Shown here one piece after another: positions 6,731 to 14,633 of a DNA stretch of 25,133 nt. The translations under genes were made by a program, and so were the position numbers. Position 1 is the stretch's first letter; each line of letters begins with the position of its first letter. Under the pieces are notes generated by a model. It worked only from the letters and a program-made list of their open reading frames with translations, made no database searches and had not been told where the DNA came from. Source of the DNA: Clostridiales bacterium (GTDB taxonomy: Bacteria > Bacillota > Clostridia > Christensenellales > Aristaeellaceae); NCBI GenBank assembly GCA_004557125.1, contig SFET01000045.1:1-25133 (forward strand). The letters are read 5' to 3'.

Positions 6731-6770
6731 GCGTATCAAACGCAACGCTTTTGCAGGACAGCCTTAAAAT

Positions 6771-6799
6771 CGAACCCAGCGGCGTGTACGCTGGGTTCG
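6771..6799. other. Perfect 10-bp hairpin between convergent genes
   Basis: CGAACCCAGC (6771-6780) and GCTGGGTTCG (6790-6799) with a 9-base loop. On the plus strand a run of T lies 7 bases on; on the minus strand ATTTTAAGG follows. It may help end transcription from either side. Confidence 0.5.
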
Positions 6800-6908
6800 C
6801 AGCTGATTTTTTCGGAAGGGAATTTATTTCCTGGAGAAAAAATCGCTTCCTTGCAGAAATCCATTGTGTACATCGGACGCGATGGATTTCTGGAGGGGGT
6901 GGTCGTGG

Positions 6909-6928
6909 CGGGGGAGTTTACTCCCCCG
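6909..6928 (-). terminator. Hairpin after the homocysteine methyltransferase pseudogene
   Basis: CGGGGGAG/CTCCCCCG forms an 8-bp stem with a 4-base loop, starting 8 bases after the stop on the minus strand. It lacks a T-run, so it is a weak terminator candidate. Confidence 0.4.
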
Positions 6929-6936
6929 TCCACATT

Positions 6937-7784
6937 TCAGCCGCAGAATTCCTTCAGCATGCGGATGTGCTCCGGGGTGGTGCCGCAGCAGCCGCCCAGG
7001 ATGCTTGCGCCGGCCTTTTTGAGCTGCACCATCTCCCGGGCAAACTTGCCGGGGGACATGCCGTAGACCGCGCTGCCGTCGCTCTGAATCACCGGAAGCC
7101 CTGCGTTGGGCTTGGCGATCAGCGGAAGATCGGTGTGCGCGCGCATGCGCTGGATCACGCTGACGTACAGCTCCGGGCCCTGGCCGCAGTTCACGCCGAT
7201 GGCGTCCGCGCCCAGCGCCGGCAGGGTCTGCGCCGCCAGCTCCGCGTCGCCGCCAGCGTCAGCGTGCACATCACCGGCAGGTCGCACACCGAGCGAACCG
7301 CCTCGATGGCTGCGCTGCACTCCGTCACGCCCATCATCGTCTCCAGTCCGATCAGATCCACGCCCGCGTCCACCAGCAGCTGCGCCTGTTCGCGGTAGAC
7401 CTCGATCAGCGTATCGTAGCTCACGCCGCCCTCCACGTCCACCGGCTTGCCGCAGGTGGCCATGTCCCCGGCGACGAAGGCCCTGCCGCCCACCGCATCC
7501 CGGGAGATAAGCACCAGCGCGCGGTTCATCTCCGCCAATTTGTCCTCCAGGCCGTACATGCTCAGGCTCAGCCGGTTCGCGCCGAAGCTGGGGGCGTAGA
7601 CGATCCGGCTGCCCGCATCCACATAGTCGCGCTGCAAATTCTGGAGTACCTCGGGGTGTTCCAGCACCCACTGCTCGGTGCACACGCCCACGGGCATGCC
7701 GCTTGCGCGCAGGTTGGAGCCGGTCGCACCGTCCAGAAGGATTGCGCCGCTGTTGAGCAGCGCTTGAAATTCACTTCGGGTCAT
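6937..7784 (-). pseudogene. Homocysteine S-methyltransferase domain protein, frameshifted
   Basis: Two adjoining minus-strand frames together encode one homocysteine methyltransferase (Pfam S-methyl_trans) barrel. The first frame starts at the ATG at 7784 (GAGGAA upstream) with LLDGATGSNL and runs to MCTLTL near 7257. The second resumes as GGDAELAAQTLPALGADAIG and carries GVNC and the zinc ligands GGCCGTTPEH. Normal proteins transfer a methyl group from S-methylmethionine or methylcobalamin to homocysteine. At the junction the expected segment after the LTLD-like strand (usually a GRT-x-x-G turn) is shortened by several residues, and a 10-bp direct repeat GCTGGCGGCG (7257-7248 and 7240-7231) marks the spot. 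Deletion by slippage is likely; a sequencing or assembly error is the alternative. Everything else, including all three Cys, is intact, so the break may be recent. Confidence 0.82.
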
Positions 7785-7853
7785 TCGTATTCCTCGCTTC
7801 CTTTGGTTCGAGTGCCCATTGCCCTTATATCATACCATAAGGATGGGTAGAAT

Positions 7854-10196
7854 TCAATCCCGGAGCGACAGCAGGCGCTCGATTTCGCCGCCGTAGAAGT
7901 CGCACAATTCCCGCGCGGCCTCCATGCTGGCGGCCTCGGTGACGATCTGCAGCCCGGCGCAGCGCTCGTCCGGACCGAGCCATGCCCAGCCGCCATTGCG
8001 CATCAGGCGTACGCCGCCGCCCAATTCCGCATCGGGAACCTCCTCGGCGAGGGCGTGCAGCAGCCGACCGCTCTGGGTGGAGGGCACCTGCATGCTGCGG
8101 GTGCTGCGAAAGGCCGCGGGCATGTCCTTTCTCCACGAATCGTAGGCGATGCCCGCTTCCGTCAGGCGGGACAGAAAGCGCAGCGCAAACTGTATGCCGT
8201 CCAGCTGCAACAAGAACTGCCGGGGCGCTCTGTCGGCCAGGGCATGCATCCATGCAGCGGGTTCGCCGGCGAGGCAGGCGGCGCCCGCACCGTAGCGCTC
8301 GGCCAGCACGTCGATGGCCCGGCTGGCGTACACCGGCAGGATCAGCCGCAGCTCTCCGGCTTCCAGCGCCGTCCAGGCGCAGGCCAGCTGGCGCTCCACC
8401 TCGCTCATGCGCTCCCGGTCGGTGATGAAGCTCGCCTGCTCGCCGCTGTCGGAGAACAGGATGCCCAGTTCGCCCGGCGCGACCTGAAACGCCTCGGGAT
8501 TCCACTCGCAGCGCACGCGCAGGCCCGCGCGCACGAAGCTGCGCTCCGCCAGGCTCAGAAGGTGACTGTTCTGGGCGCACAGGGCGATCTCCGGCGCCAG
8601 CAGCGGATCCGCTTCGAAGGCTGCGGCCGCGTCGGCGATGTAGGCGATGTCGGTGCGGCCTGTGCTCTGAATCGCCCGGGTGATGCCGCTGAACGGCCCA
8701 GCGTAGTCCTGCCGTTCGCAGAGCTTGAGGATGGCGCGCTGGGTCTTTTCCGGAATGCGCGCGCCGTCGCTGCAGAGGGGAATCAGGCGCGCATCCTCCA
8801 CCAGCATGGCCGCGTCCGCGCGCAGCGATTTCAGCGCGTGGCGCAATTGGGGCAGGCTGCACACGCCCGCGTCGATCAGCTGCACGCCCTGCGCCATCGC
8901 GCCCGCGGCCACGGCGTGCCACAGTGCCGCCGCCACGGTGGATGCGCCGCGGCCCAGCAGCAGCTCCCGGGGCTTCATCTCCGCCACGCAGGCGCACACG
9001 CTGCGGGCCGCCTGGGCGGGAGATTCCAGCTGCAGCGCACCCCCGACGAAGCGCTGTTCCCGCCGCGAACCCCACACGATGTTCTCCTCCGGGCGCTCCC
9101 CCTCGGGCAGCGACTTCTCCGGCCAGAGCTTCACGCCGGGCGGCAGCACGGATCGGGCGCCCACGATGGAATGGCTGCCCACGCAGCTCTCCTCGAACAG
9201 CTGCGCACCCTCGGCGATCACCGCGCCGCAGCCCACCACGCAGCCCCGCAGCTGCGCCCCGGCCTCCACGCGCACGCCGGGGAACAGCACGCTGCGCTTG
9301 ACGCCGGCGCCCGACGCCACGAAGCAGTTCTCGCCGACGACGCTGTAAGCCCCGATGTGCGCGCCGGAGCAGACGTGTGCGCCGGGTGCGATCCAGCAGG
9401 GAGCTTCGATGACGCAGCCCGGCTCGAGGATCGCGCCATCGCAGGGGCCGCTCTGCCGATCTTCCGGGCCGTCCAGGCGGAGCTTGCCGTCCAGCGCGTC
9501 CACATGCACCTGCAGGTAGGCGGCCACGTCGCCCACGTCGCACCAGTAGCCCTCCGCCGTCCAGCCGTAGAGGGGAATGTCCGCCTCCAGCAGCGCCGGA
9601 AACAGGTCGTGGCCGAAGTCGTAGGGTCGGTCGGCGGGGATGTGGCGCAGAATCTCCGGCTCCAGGATGTAGATGCCGGTGTTGATGCAGTCGGAAAACA
9701 CATCGCAGCGCCCGGGCTTTTCGTGGAAGGAGCGGATGCGCCCGTCCGCACCCGTCACCACCATGCCGTACTCCTGGGGCGTGCCGGATTTTTTCAGGAT
9801 CAGCGTCGCCGGACCGCCGTGGGATTCGTGGAAGCGCAGCGCGGCGGAGAGGTCGAAGTCGGTCGCGCCGTCGCCGGAGAGCACGATGAAGCGCTCGTTC
9901 AGGAAGTCCTGCGCCTGCTTCACGCTTCCGGCGGTGCCCAGGGGCGCGGGTTCGACATAGTAGCGCAGCTGCACGCCCAGCCGTTCGCCGTCGCCGAAGA
10001 AATCCTCAATGGACTCGGGCAGATAGCCCAGCGTCGCGCCGATTTCGTGAATGCCATATTTCTGAAGCAGCCGAATGGCGCGCTCCATCAGGGGCTTGCC
10101 CAGCAGGCGCAGCATTGGCTTCGGACAATCGCATGTCAGGGGTCTCAGGCGCGAACCCTCGCCGCCCGCCATGATGATCGCTTTCAAATGTTTCAC
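7854..10196 (-). CDS. Nucleotidyltransferase / left-handed helix / phosphomannomutase-like fusion
   Basis: The 780-residue protein has three parts. Residues 1-235 are a sugar-1-phosphate nucleotidyltransferase with AIIMAGGEGSRLRPLT, CPKPMLRLLGKPL and an LSGDGATDFDL metal site. About 255-370 are hexapeptide repeats of a left-handed beta-helix. About 380-780 resemble a phosphohexomutase. This is the layout of bacterial mannose-1-phosphate guanylyltransferase/phosphomannomutase fusions, which make GDP-mannose-type sugar donors for glycans. In the mutase part I find no T-A-S-H-N-P phosphoserine loop; the expected region reads ADAAMLVEDARLIPL, so that domain may be inactive or regulatory. The start is GTG at 10196, directly before KHLKAIIMAGG, with AAGGAAAGGA just upstream; the longer frame to 10247 adds only leader DNA. 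It stands alone, divergent from the SH3 gene, so its sugar cannot be told from context. Confidence 0.85.
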   Translation of the reverse strand: MKHLKAIIMAGGEGSRLRPLTCDCPKPMLRLLGKPLMERAIRLLQKYGIHEIGATLGYLPESIEDFFGDGERLGVQLRYYVEPAPLGTAGSVKQAQDFLNERFIVLSGDGATDFDLSAALRFHESHGGPATLILKKSGTPQEYGMVVTGADGRIRSFHEKPGRCDVFSDCINTGIYILEPEILRHIPADRPYDFGHDLFPALLEADIPLYGWTAEGYWCDVGDVAAYLQVHVDALDGKLRLDGPEDRQSGPCDGAILEPGCVIEAPCWIAPGAHVCSGAHIGAYSVVGENCFVASGAGVKRSVLFPGVRVEAGAQLRGCVVGCGAVIAEGAQLFEESCVGSHSIVGARSVLPPGVKLWPEKSLPEGERPEENIVWGSRREQRFVGGALQLESPAQAARSVCACVAEMKPRELLLGRGASTVAAALWHAVAAGAMAQGVQLIDAGVCSLPQLRHALKSLRADAAMLVEDARLIPLCSDGARIPEKTQRAILKLCERQDYAGPFSGITRAIQSTGRTDIAYIADAAAAFEADPLLAPEIALCAQNSHLLSLAERSFVRAGLRVRCEWNPEAFQVAPGELGILFSDSGEQASFITDRERMSEVERQLACAWTALEAGELRLILPVYASRAIDVLAERYGAGAACLAGEPAAWMHALADRAPRQFLLQLDGIQFALRFLSRLTEAGIAYDSWRKDMPAAFRSTRSMQVPSTQSGRLLHALAEEVPDAELGGGVRLMRNGGWAWLGPDERCAGLQIVTEAASMEAARELCDFYGGEIERLLSLRD

Positions 10197-10229
10197 AATC
10201 CTTTCCTTGCGCGCAGAGCGCAGCGTAGA

Positions 10230-10248
10230 AATGCCGCGGTGCGGCATT
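10230..10248 (-). other. Hairpin in the leader of the nucleotidyltransferase gene
   Basis: AATGCCGC and GCGGCATT pair perfectly around a 3-base loop, 34 bases before the GTG start. It may affect mRNA stability; no known riboswitch is recognised. Confidence 0.45.
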
Positions 10249-10305
10249 CATGCGCTATTTTCTCCCACGCGGGTCACTTTCATACAAAATTATATTTCCA
10301 TGAAT

Positions 10306-10334
10306 TTGACAAATATGCATTCCGGCAATATACT
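10306..10334 (+). promoter_or_regulatory. Sigma-A promoter of the SH3/PQQ-repeat gene
   Basis: TTGACA (10306-10311), a 17-base spacer and TATACT (10329-10334). The ATG is 35 bases downstream of the -10 box. Confidence 0.85.
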
Positions 10335-10368
10335 AGAGAGAGAAATTGAAAGAGCGGGTGAAAGAATT

Positions 10369-11241
10369 ATGAAACGTATTCTTGCGGCGCTGATTGCGCT
10401 GATGCTGCTGTCCTGTGCGTGCTGCTCCCTTGCGGAGGAGTCGCTTCGCGTGGTGAACTGTGAAAGCTGGGTGTCGCTGCGCAGCGCACCGGATACACAG
10501 GCCGAGAGATTGGCGCAGGTTCCGCTGGGCGCATATGTCACCGGCGAATACGATCCGTATGCGCAGTTCAGCCATTGCAGCTACGAGGGCGTCTCGGGCT
10601 ACATCCTGAACGAATACCTGGCTCCGGCAGAGGAGGTGCAGGCGGAGGATCTGATGCCCGAGGGCACGGTCATCCTGGACGGCGCCGCGGCCAGTCTGCG
10701 GGTGCAGGCGGTGCGCAGCAGCGACGGTTACAAGGAGAAGCTGTGGGTCGGCTGCACGGATGCGGACGGCGCGCTGCTCTGGAGCTACTCCGCAGGGCCG
10801 GTGAACATGACGGAGCTGGATCAGACGGACGCCTTCCTCAACAGCGCGGCGGCGGAGCCGTTTGTAGCGGTGTACAGCTCGGATTGCGGCCTCGTGGCCC
10901 TGGATCTGCAGACCGGTGCGGAGAGATGGACGCTGCCCAACGAAGTGGTGAATCTGGGCGGCAGCCTGAGCTGCGCAGTCGGCGGGGACGGTACGATGTA
11001 CATCGGCGGCTACTACGGCCCGGATCCGGTGGCGATCGCTCCGTCGGGCGAGCTGCTGTGGGAATCTTCCTCCCGCTACGGCGAGAAGGATGGATATCCG
11101 CTGGAGTTCTGGTGGCTGTACGATCTCAAGGTGGAGGACGCCGGTCTGGCGGCCACCTACGACAGCGGCAGCGAGCATGCCGGCAGCGTGCTCTTCGGCC
11201 TGGATGGCCGGATGCTGGCGTACAAATTCACGGATGAATGA
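10369..11241 (+). CDS. Exported protein with SH3 domain and PQQ-like beta-propeller repeats
   Basis: The 290-residue protein starts with a signal sequence (MKRILAALIALMLLSCACC, then SLAEE). LLSC could be a lipobox, giving a lipoprotein anchored outside the membrane; cleavage after SLA by signal peptidase I is the alternative. Residues 27-80 look like a bacterial SH3 domain (VNCESWVSLRSAPDT, then GYILNEYL). Residues about 95-285 contain propeller-like strands of the PQQ/outer-membrane YncE style (DLQTGAERWTLP, VAIAPSGELLWES). SH3 domains often bind cell-wall peptides, so an envelope role is likely; no enzyme motif is seen. The ATG is favoured by the signal peptide, though its ribosome site is weak. 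It has its own promoter and a shared terminator, so it is probably a single-gene unit. The exact role is unknown. Confidence 0.8.
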   Translation: MKRILAALIALMLLSCACCSLAEESLRVVNCESWVSLRSAPDTQAERLAQVPLGAYVTGEYDPYAQFSHCSYEGVSGYILNEYLAPAEEVQAEDLMPEGTVILDGAAASLRVQAVRSSDGYKEKLWVGCTDADGALLWSYSAGPVNMTELDQTDAFLNSAAAEPFVAVYSSDCGLVALDLQTGAERWTLPNEVVNLGGSLSCAVGGDGTMYIGGYYGPDPVAIAPSGELLWESSSRYGEKDGYPLEFWWLYDLKVEDAGLAATYDSGSEHAGSVLFGLDGRMLAYKFTDE

Positions 11242-11254
11242 GGCCGGTGCAATG

Positions 11255-11291
11255 AAAACAGGGTATGCATTTTTGCATACCCTGTTTTTAA
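11255..11291. terminator. Bidirectional terminator between the SH3 gene and hslU
   Basis: A perfect 15-bp stem (11255-11269 with 11274-11288) with a TTTT loop. T-rich sequence follows on both strands, so it can end transcripts from both convergent genes. Confidence 0.88.
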
Positions 11292-11346
11292 ACGGAAGCG
11301 CGGCGGTGTTGCTGAAATACCGTCGCGCTTTTGTTTGCGAAAGGCC

Positions 11347-12714
11347 TTACAGGATGTACTTGCGCACGTCCTTGGCGTGGGCGTCGTTGCCCAGCTGGGC
11401 GTTGACATAGTCCGCGTCGATGGTCACGCACACCTCCGGGGCGTCGCCGCCGCCGGCGTTGAAGGCGATGTCGTTGAGGATCTTTTCGAGCATGGTATGC
11501 AGGCGGCGCGCGCCGATGTTCTCGGCGGTCTCGTTGGCCTGCCAGGCGCACTCGGCAATGGTCTGGAGGGCGGAATCCTGGAAGTCCAGCGACACGCCGT
11601 CCACGCCCAGCAGCAGCTGGTACTGGCGGATCAGCGCGTTCTCCGGCTGGGTCAGGATGCGCTTGTAGTCCTCCACGCTGAGGGGCTTGAGATCCACGCG
11701 CACCGGGAAGCGGCCCTGCAGCTCGGGGATCAGGTCGGTGACCTTCGCCACGTGGAACGCGCCCGCCGCGATGAAGAGCATGTGGTCGGTCTTGACGGGG
11801 CCGTACTTGGTGTTGACGGTGGTGCCCTCCACGATGGGCAGGATGTCGCGCTGCACGCCCTCGCGGGACACGTCCGGGCCGTTGCCGCTGCCGCGTCCGG
11901 CCACCTTGTCGATCTCGTCCAGGAACACGATGCCGTGCTGCTCCGCCCGGTCGATGGCCTCGGTGTAGACCGCGTCCATGTCGATCAGGTTGGTTTCCTC
12001 TTCGGCCTGCAGGATCTTGCGGGCCTCGCGCACCTCCACCTTGCGCAGCTTGGTCTTCTTGGGAATGATGCTGCCCAGCACGTCGCTCATGTTCACGTCC
12101 ATGCCGGGGATTTCGTTCTGGGGCGTGACCTCCTCGACCTCCACCTCGACGATCTCGTGCTCCATTTCGCCCCGGCGCAGGCGGGTGCGCACGTCATCCT
12201 GGCGCACGGCCAGCGCGGTCCTTTCGGATTCGGACAGCTCCGGCTCCTTGGGCTTGTTGCCCAGCAGAATCTCGATGGGGTTGGCGGGCTTCCTCTTCTG
12301 GGTGCGGGTCAGCAGGTCCACCAGGCGATCCTCCACCACGCACTCGGCGCGGTTGCGCACCCGGGCGGTGTGCTGGTTCTTCACCAGGCGGATGCTGGCC
12401 TCCACAAGGTCGCGGATGATGGATTCCACGTCGCGGCCCACGTAGCCCACCTCGGTGAACTTCGTGGCCTCGACCTTGATGAAGGGCGCGTCCACCAGCT
12501 TGGCCAGACGGCGGGCGATCTCGGTCTTGCCCACGCCCGTCGGGCCGATCATCAGAATATTTTTGGGGGTGACTTCTTCGCGGATGTCCTCGGGCAGCTG
12601 AGCGCGGCGGTAGCGGTTGCGCAGGGCCACGGCCACGGCGCGCTTGGCCTCGTCCTGACCGATGATGTATCGATCCAGCTCGCGAACGATCTCGCGGGGG
12701 GTAAGCTCAGTCAT
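11347..12714 (-). CDS. hslU: ATP-dependent protease ATPase subunit HslU (ClpY)
   Basis: The 455-residue AAA+ protein starts MTELTPREIVRELDRYIIGQ, the standard HslU N-terminus. Walker A GPTGVGKT is at 57-64, the pore motif is in VGYVGRD near 90, Walker B IVFLDEID is near 260, and sensor residues follow PELQGRFPVRV near 337. The end RKYIL is the C-terminal tail that inserts into HslV to activate it. It unfolds substrates and feeds them to the HslV peptidase in the cytosol. AAAGGAGAAAG sits just upstream of the ATG. It is the last gene of the comM-dprA-topA-trmFO-hslV-hslU series; codY, which follows in Bacillus, is not here. The intermediate domain (about 110-230) is charged and complete. Confidence 0.97.
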   Translation of the reverse strand: MTELTPREIVRELDRYIIGQDEAKRAVAVALRNRYRRAQLPEDIREEVTPKNILMIGPTGVGKTEIARRLAKLVDAPFIKVEATKFTEVGYVGRDVESIIRDLVEASIRLVKNQHTARVRNRAECVVEDRLVDLLTRTQKRKPANPIEILLGNKPKEPELSESERTALAVRQDDVRTRLRRGEMEHEIVEVEVEEVTPQNEIPGMDVNMSDVLGSIIPKKTKLRKVEVREARKILQAEEETNLIDMDAVYTEAIDRAEQHGIVFLDEIDKVAGRGSGNGPDVSREGVQRDILPIVEGTTVNTKYGPVKTDHMLFIAAGAFHVAKVTDLIPELQGRFPVRVDLKPLSVEDYKRILTQPENALIRQYQLLLGVDGVSLDFQDSALQTIAECAWQANETAENIGARRLHTMLEKILNDIAFNAGGGDAPEVCVTIDADYVNAQLGNDAHAKDVRKYIL

Positions 12715-12781
12715 TTGCTTTCTCCTTTCGGCATGCAGGGGGCGGTACGCACATGCGCACAGTGTCGTCCCCGCGCGGACC

Positions 12782-13336
12782 TCAGACGGTTTCGACGATG
12801 ATGTTGCCGTTGGTGAAGATGCAGATCTCGCTGGCCACCTTCAGCGCCTTCTCGGCGATCTCGTGGGCGGGCAGATCGGTGTTCTGATACAGGGCGCGCG
12901 CGGCTGCCAGGGCGAAGTTTCCGCCGCTGCCGATGGCCAGCACGCCGTCGTCAGGTTCGATCACCTCGCCGGTGCCGGACACCAGCAGCAGGTTGTCCTT
13001 GTCGGCGCACAGCAGCATGGCCTCCAGCTTGGCGGTCTTGTTCATCTGCCAGTCCTGGGCCAGCTCCACGGCGGCGCGGGGCAGGTTGCCGGAGTACTGG
13101 GTCAGCTTGTCCTCAAAGCGCTCGGTGAGGGCGAAGGCGTCGGAGACCGAGCCTGCAAAGCCGATCACGACCTTGCCGCCGTAGATGCGCCGCACCTTGC
13201 GGGCGGTGCCCTTCATCACGGTCTTTTCGCCCAGGGTCACCTGACCGTCTCCGGCCAGAGCGATCTCGCCGTCCCGGCGCACGGCGCAGATGGTGGTGCC
13301 GCGGAACGGGCTGCGGATTTCATTTTCACAGGTCAT
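12782..13336 (-). CDS. hslV: ATP-dependent protease peptidase subunit HslV (ClpQ)
   Basis: This proteasome-like threonine peptidase has 184 residues. FRGTTICAVRRDGEIALAGDGQVTLG contains the nucleophile, Thr14 after processing of a 13-residue leader, as well as the conserved GDGQ. IGFAGSVSDAFALTERFE and AIGSGGNFALAAARAL are the other family boxes. The leader is longer than in E. coli but no closer start codon exists in frame. AGGTGATC lies at a good distance before the ATG. The gene starts 11 bases before the trmFO stop, so the two are probably translated together. It forms a double hexamer capped by HslU. Retention of Thr-Thr separates it from the Bacillus ClpQ, which is described with an unusual nucleophile. 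Confidence 0.96.
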   Translation of the reverse strand: MTCENEIRSPFRGTTICAVRRDGEIALAGDGQVTLGEKTVMKGTARKVRRIYGGKVVIGFAGSVSDAFALTERFEDKLTQYSGNLPRAAVELAQDWQMNKTAKLEAMLLCADKDNLLLVSGTGEVIEPDDGVLAIGSGGNFALAAARALYQNTDLPAHEIAEKALKVASEICIFTNGNIIVETV

Positions 13337-14633
13337 AGGTTTGGATCACCTCGTTCAGTGTGTCGATGGCGCGCGCGCTCAGCTTCTCGTAGCGGTTGCG
13401 CTTGCCCCGCACGCGCACGTCCAGCGGCTCCAGTATGCCGAAGTTTGCGTTCATGGGCTGGAAGTTGGCGCTGGGGGTGGATACGTGGCGGGCGAGTGCG
13501 CCCAGAATGGTTCGTCCGGTGAAGTCCGGCTCGGGAAGACCATTCATGGCGCAGTACAGGCCGATGGCGGCGGTCATGCCCGAGGCTGTGGATTCCATGT
13601 AGCCCTCCACGCCGGAGAGCTGCCCGGCGAAGCGGAGGAGGGGATTGCCCTTCAGGGCGTAGTTCTGGCCCAGCATGTCCGGGCCGTTTAAGTAGGTGTT
13701 GCGGTGCATCACGCCGTAGCGGGCGAATTCGGCGTGTTCAAGGCCCGGAATCATGGAGAACACCCGCTTCTGTTCGCCCCACTTCAGCCGCGTCTGGAAG
13801 CCCACCAGGTTGTACAGCGTGCCGGCTTCGTTCTCCTGCCGCAGCTGCACCACGGCGTAGGGCTCCTTGCCGGTGCGGGGATCCTTCAGCCCGACGGGCT
13901 TCAGCGGTCCGAAGGCCAGCGTCTGCCGTCCGCGCGAGGCCAGAATCTCCACGGCCAGACAGCCCTCGAACACCAGCTTCTTCTCGAAGTCGTGCAGCTC
14001 GGCCAGCTCCGCGTCCATCAGCGCGTCGTAGAAGGCGTTGTATTCGTCCTCGCTCATGGGACAGTTCAGGTAGTCCGAGCCCCGGTCGTAGCGGGAGGCG
14101 CGGAACACCTTGTCCATGTCCAGCGATTCGGCGGTGACGATGGGCGCAGCCGCGTCGAAGAAGTGCAGCGCCTTCGCACCGGGCAATTGAGAGATCGCGT
14201 CCGTCAGGGCGGGGTCGGTCAAGGGGCCGGTGGCGATGATGCACGGGCCGTCGGGGATGCGGTCGATCACCGCGCTCTCGAACTCCACCAGCGGGTGGTT
14301 CTTTAGCGTCCCGGTGATGGTTTCGGAGAACAGGTGGCGATCCACCGCCAGCGCACCGCCTGCGGGCACCCGGCACTTCTCGGCCGAGGCGAGGATCAGG
14401 CCGTTGAGCGCGCGCATCTCGGCCTTCAACAGGCCCGAAGCGTTGGTCAGATGCTCCGCCTTCAGGCTGTTGGAGCAGACCAGCTCGGCAAAGCCCTCGC
14501 TTTTGTGGGCGGGGCTGAACTTCACCGGCTTCATGTCGATCAGGCGCACGGGTACGCCCCGGCGCACCAGCTGCCAGGCGGCCTCGCAGCCCGCCAGACC
14601 TGCGCCGACGATGGTCACGCGCTCCTTATTCAT
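13326..14633 (-). CDS. trmFO: Methylenetetrahydrofolate-tRNA-(uracil-5-)-methyltransferase TrmFO
   Basis: The 435-residue flavoprotein begins MNKERVTIVGAGLAGCEAAW, the FAD-binding glycine motif. Cys53 in VCSNSLK corresponds to the functional cysteine of Bacillus TrmFO. GYMESTASGMTAAIG near residue 360 is the second flavin segment. It methylates U54 of tRNA (ribothymidine in the T loop) with methylenetetrahydrofolate as carbon donor and FAD as reductant. The start at 14633 is preferred over the longer frame to 14678, because GGAGG lies six bases upstream and because it starts in the GATGA overlap with the topA end. The overlap with topA is 8 bases and with hslV 11 bases. The Bacillus xerC-like gene that normally comes next is missing. 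Confidence 0.96.
   Translation of the reverse strand: MNKERVTIVGAGLAGCEAAWQLVRRGVPVRLIDMKPVKFSPAHKSEGFAELVCSNSLKAEHLTNASGLLKAEMRALNGLILASAEKCRVPAGGALAVDRHLFSETITGTLKNHPLVEFESAVIDRIPDGPCIIATGPLTDPALTDAISQLPGAKALHFFDAAAPIVTAESLDMDKVFRASRYDRGSDYLNCPMSEDEYNAFYDALMDAELAELHDFEKKLVFEGCLAVEILASRGRQTLAFGPLKPVGLKDPRTGKEPYAVVQLRQENEAGTLYNLVGFQTRLKWGEQKRVFSMIPGLEHAEFARYGVMHRNTYLNGPDMLGQNYALKGNPLLRFAGQLSGVEGYMESTASGMTAAIGLYCAMNGLPEPDFTGRTILGALARHVSTPSANFQPMNANFGILEPLDVRVRGKRNRYEKLSARAIDTLNEVIQTYDL

Noticed and set aside
4838..6745. 635-residue minus-strand ORF opposite the acyl-CoA ligase
   Set aside because: Antisense shadow of a gene with complete adenylation motifs.
8055..10349. 764-residue plus-strand ORF opposite the nucleotidyltransferase fusion
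   Set aside because: Antisense shadow; no recognisable domains, composition dominated by Arg, Ala, Gly and His.
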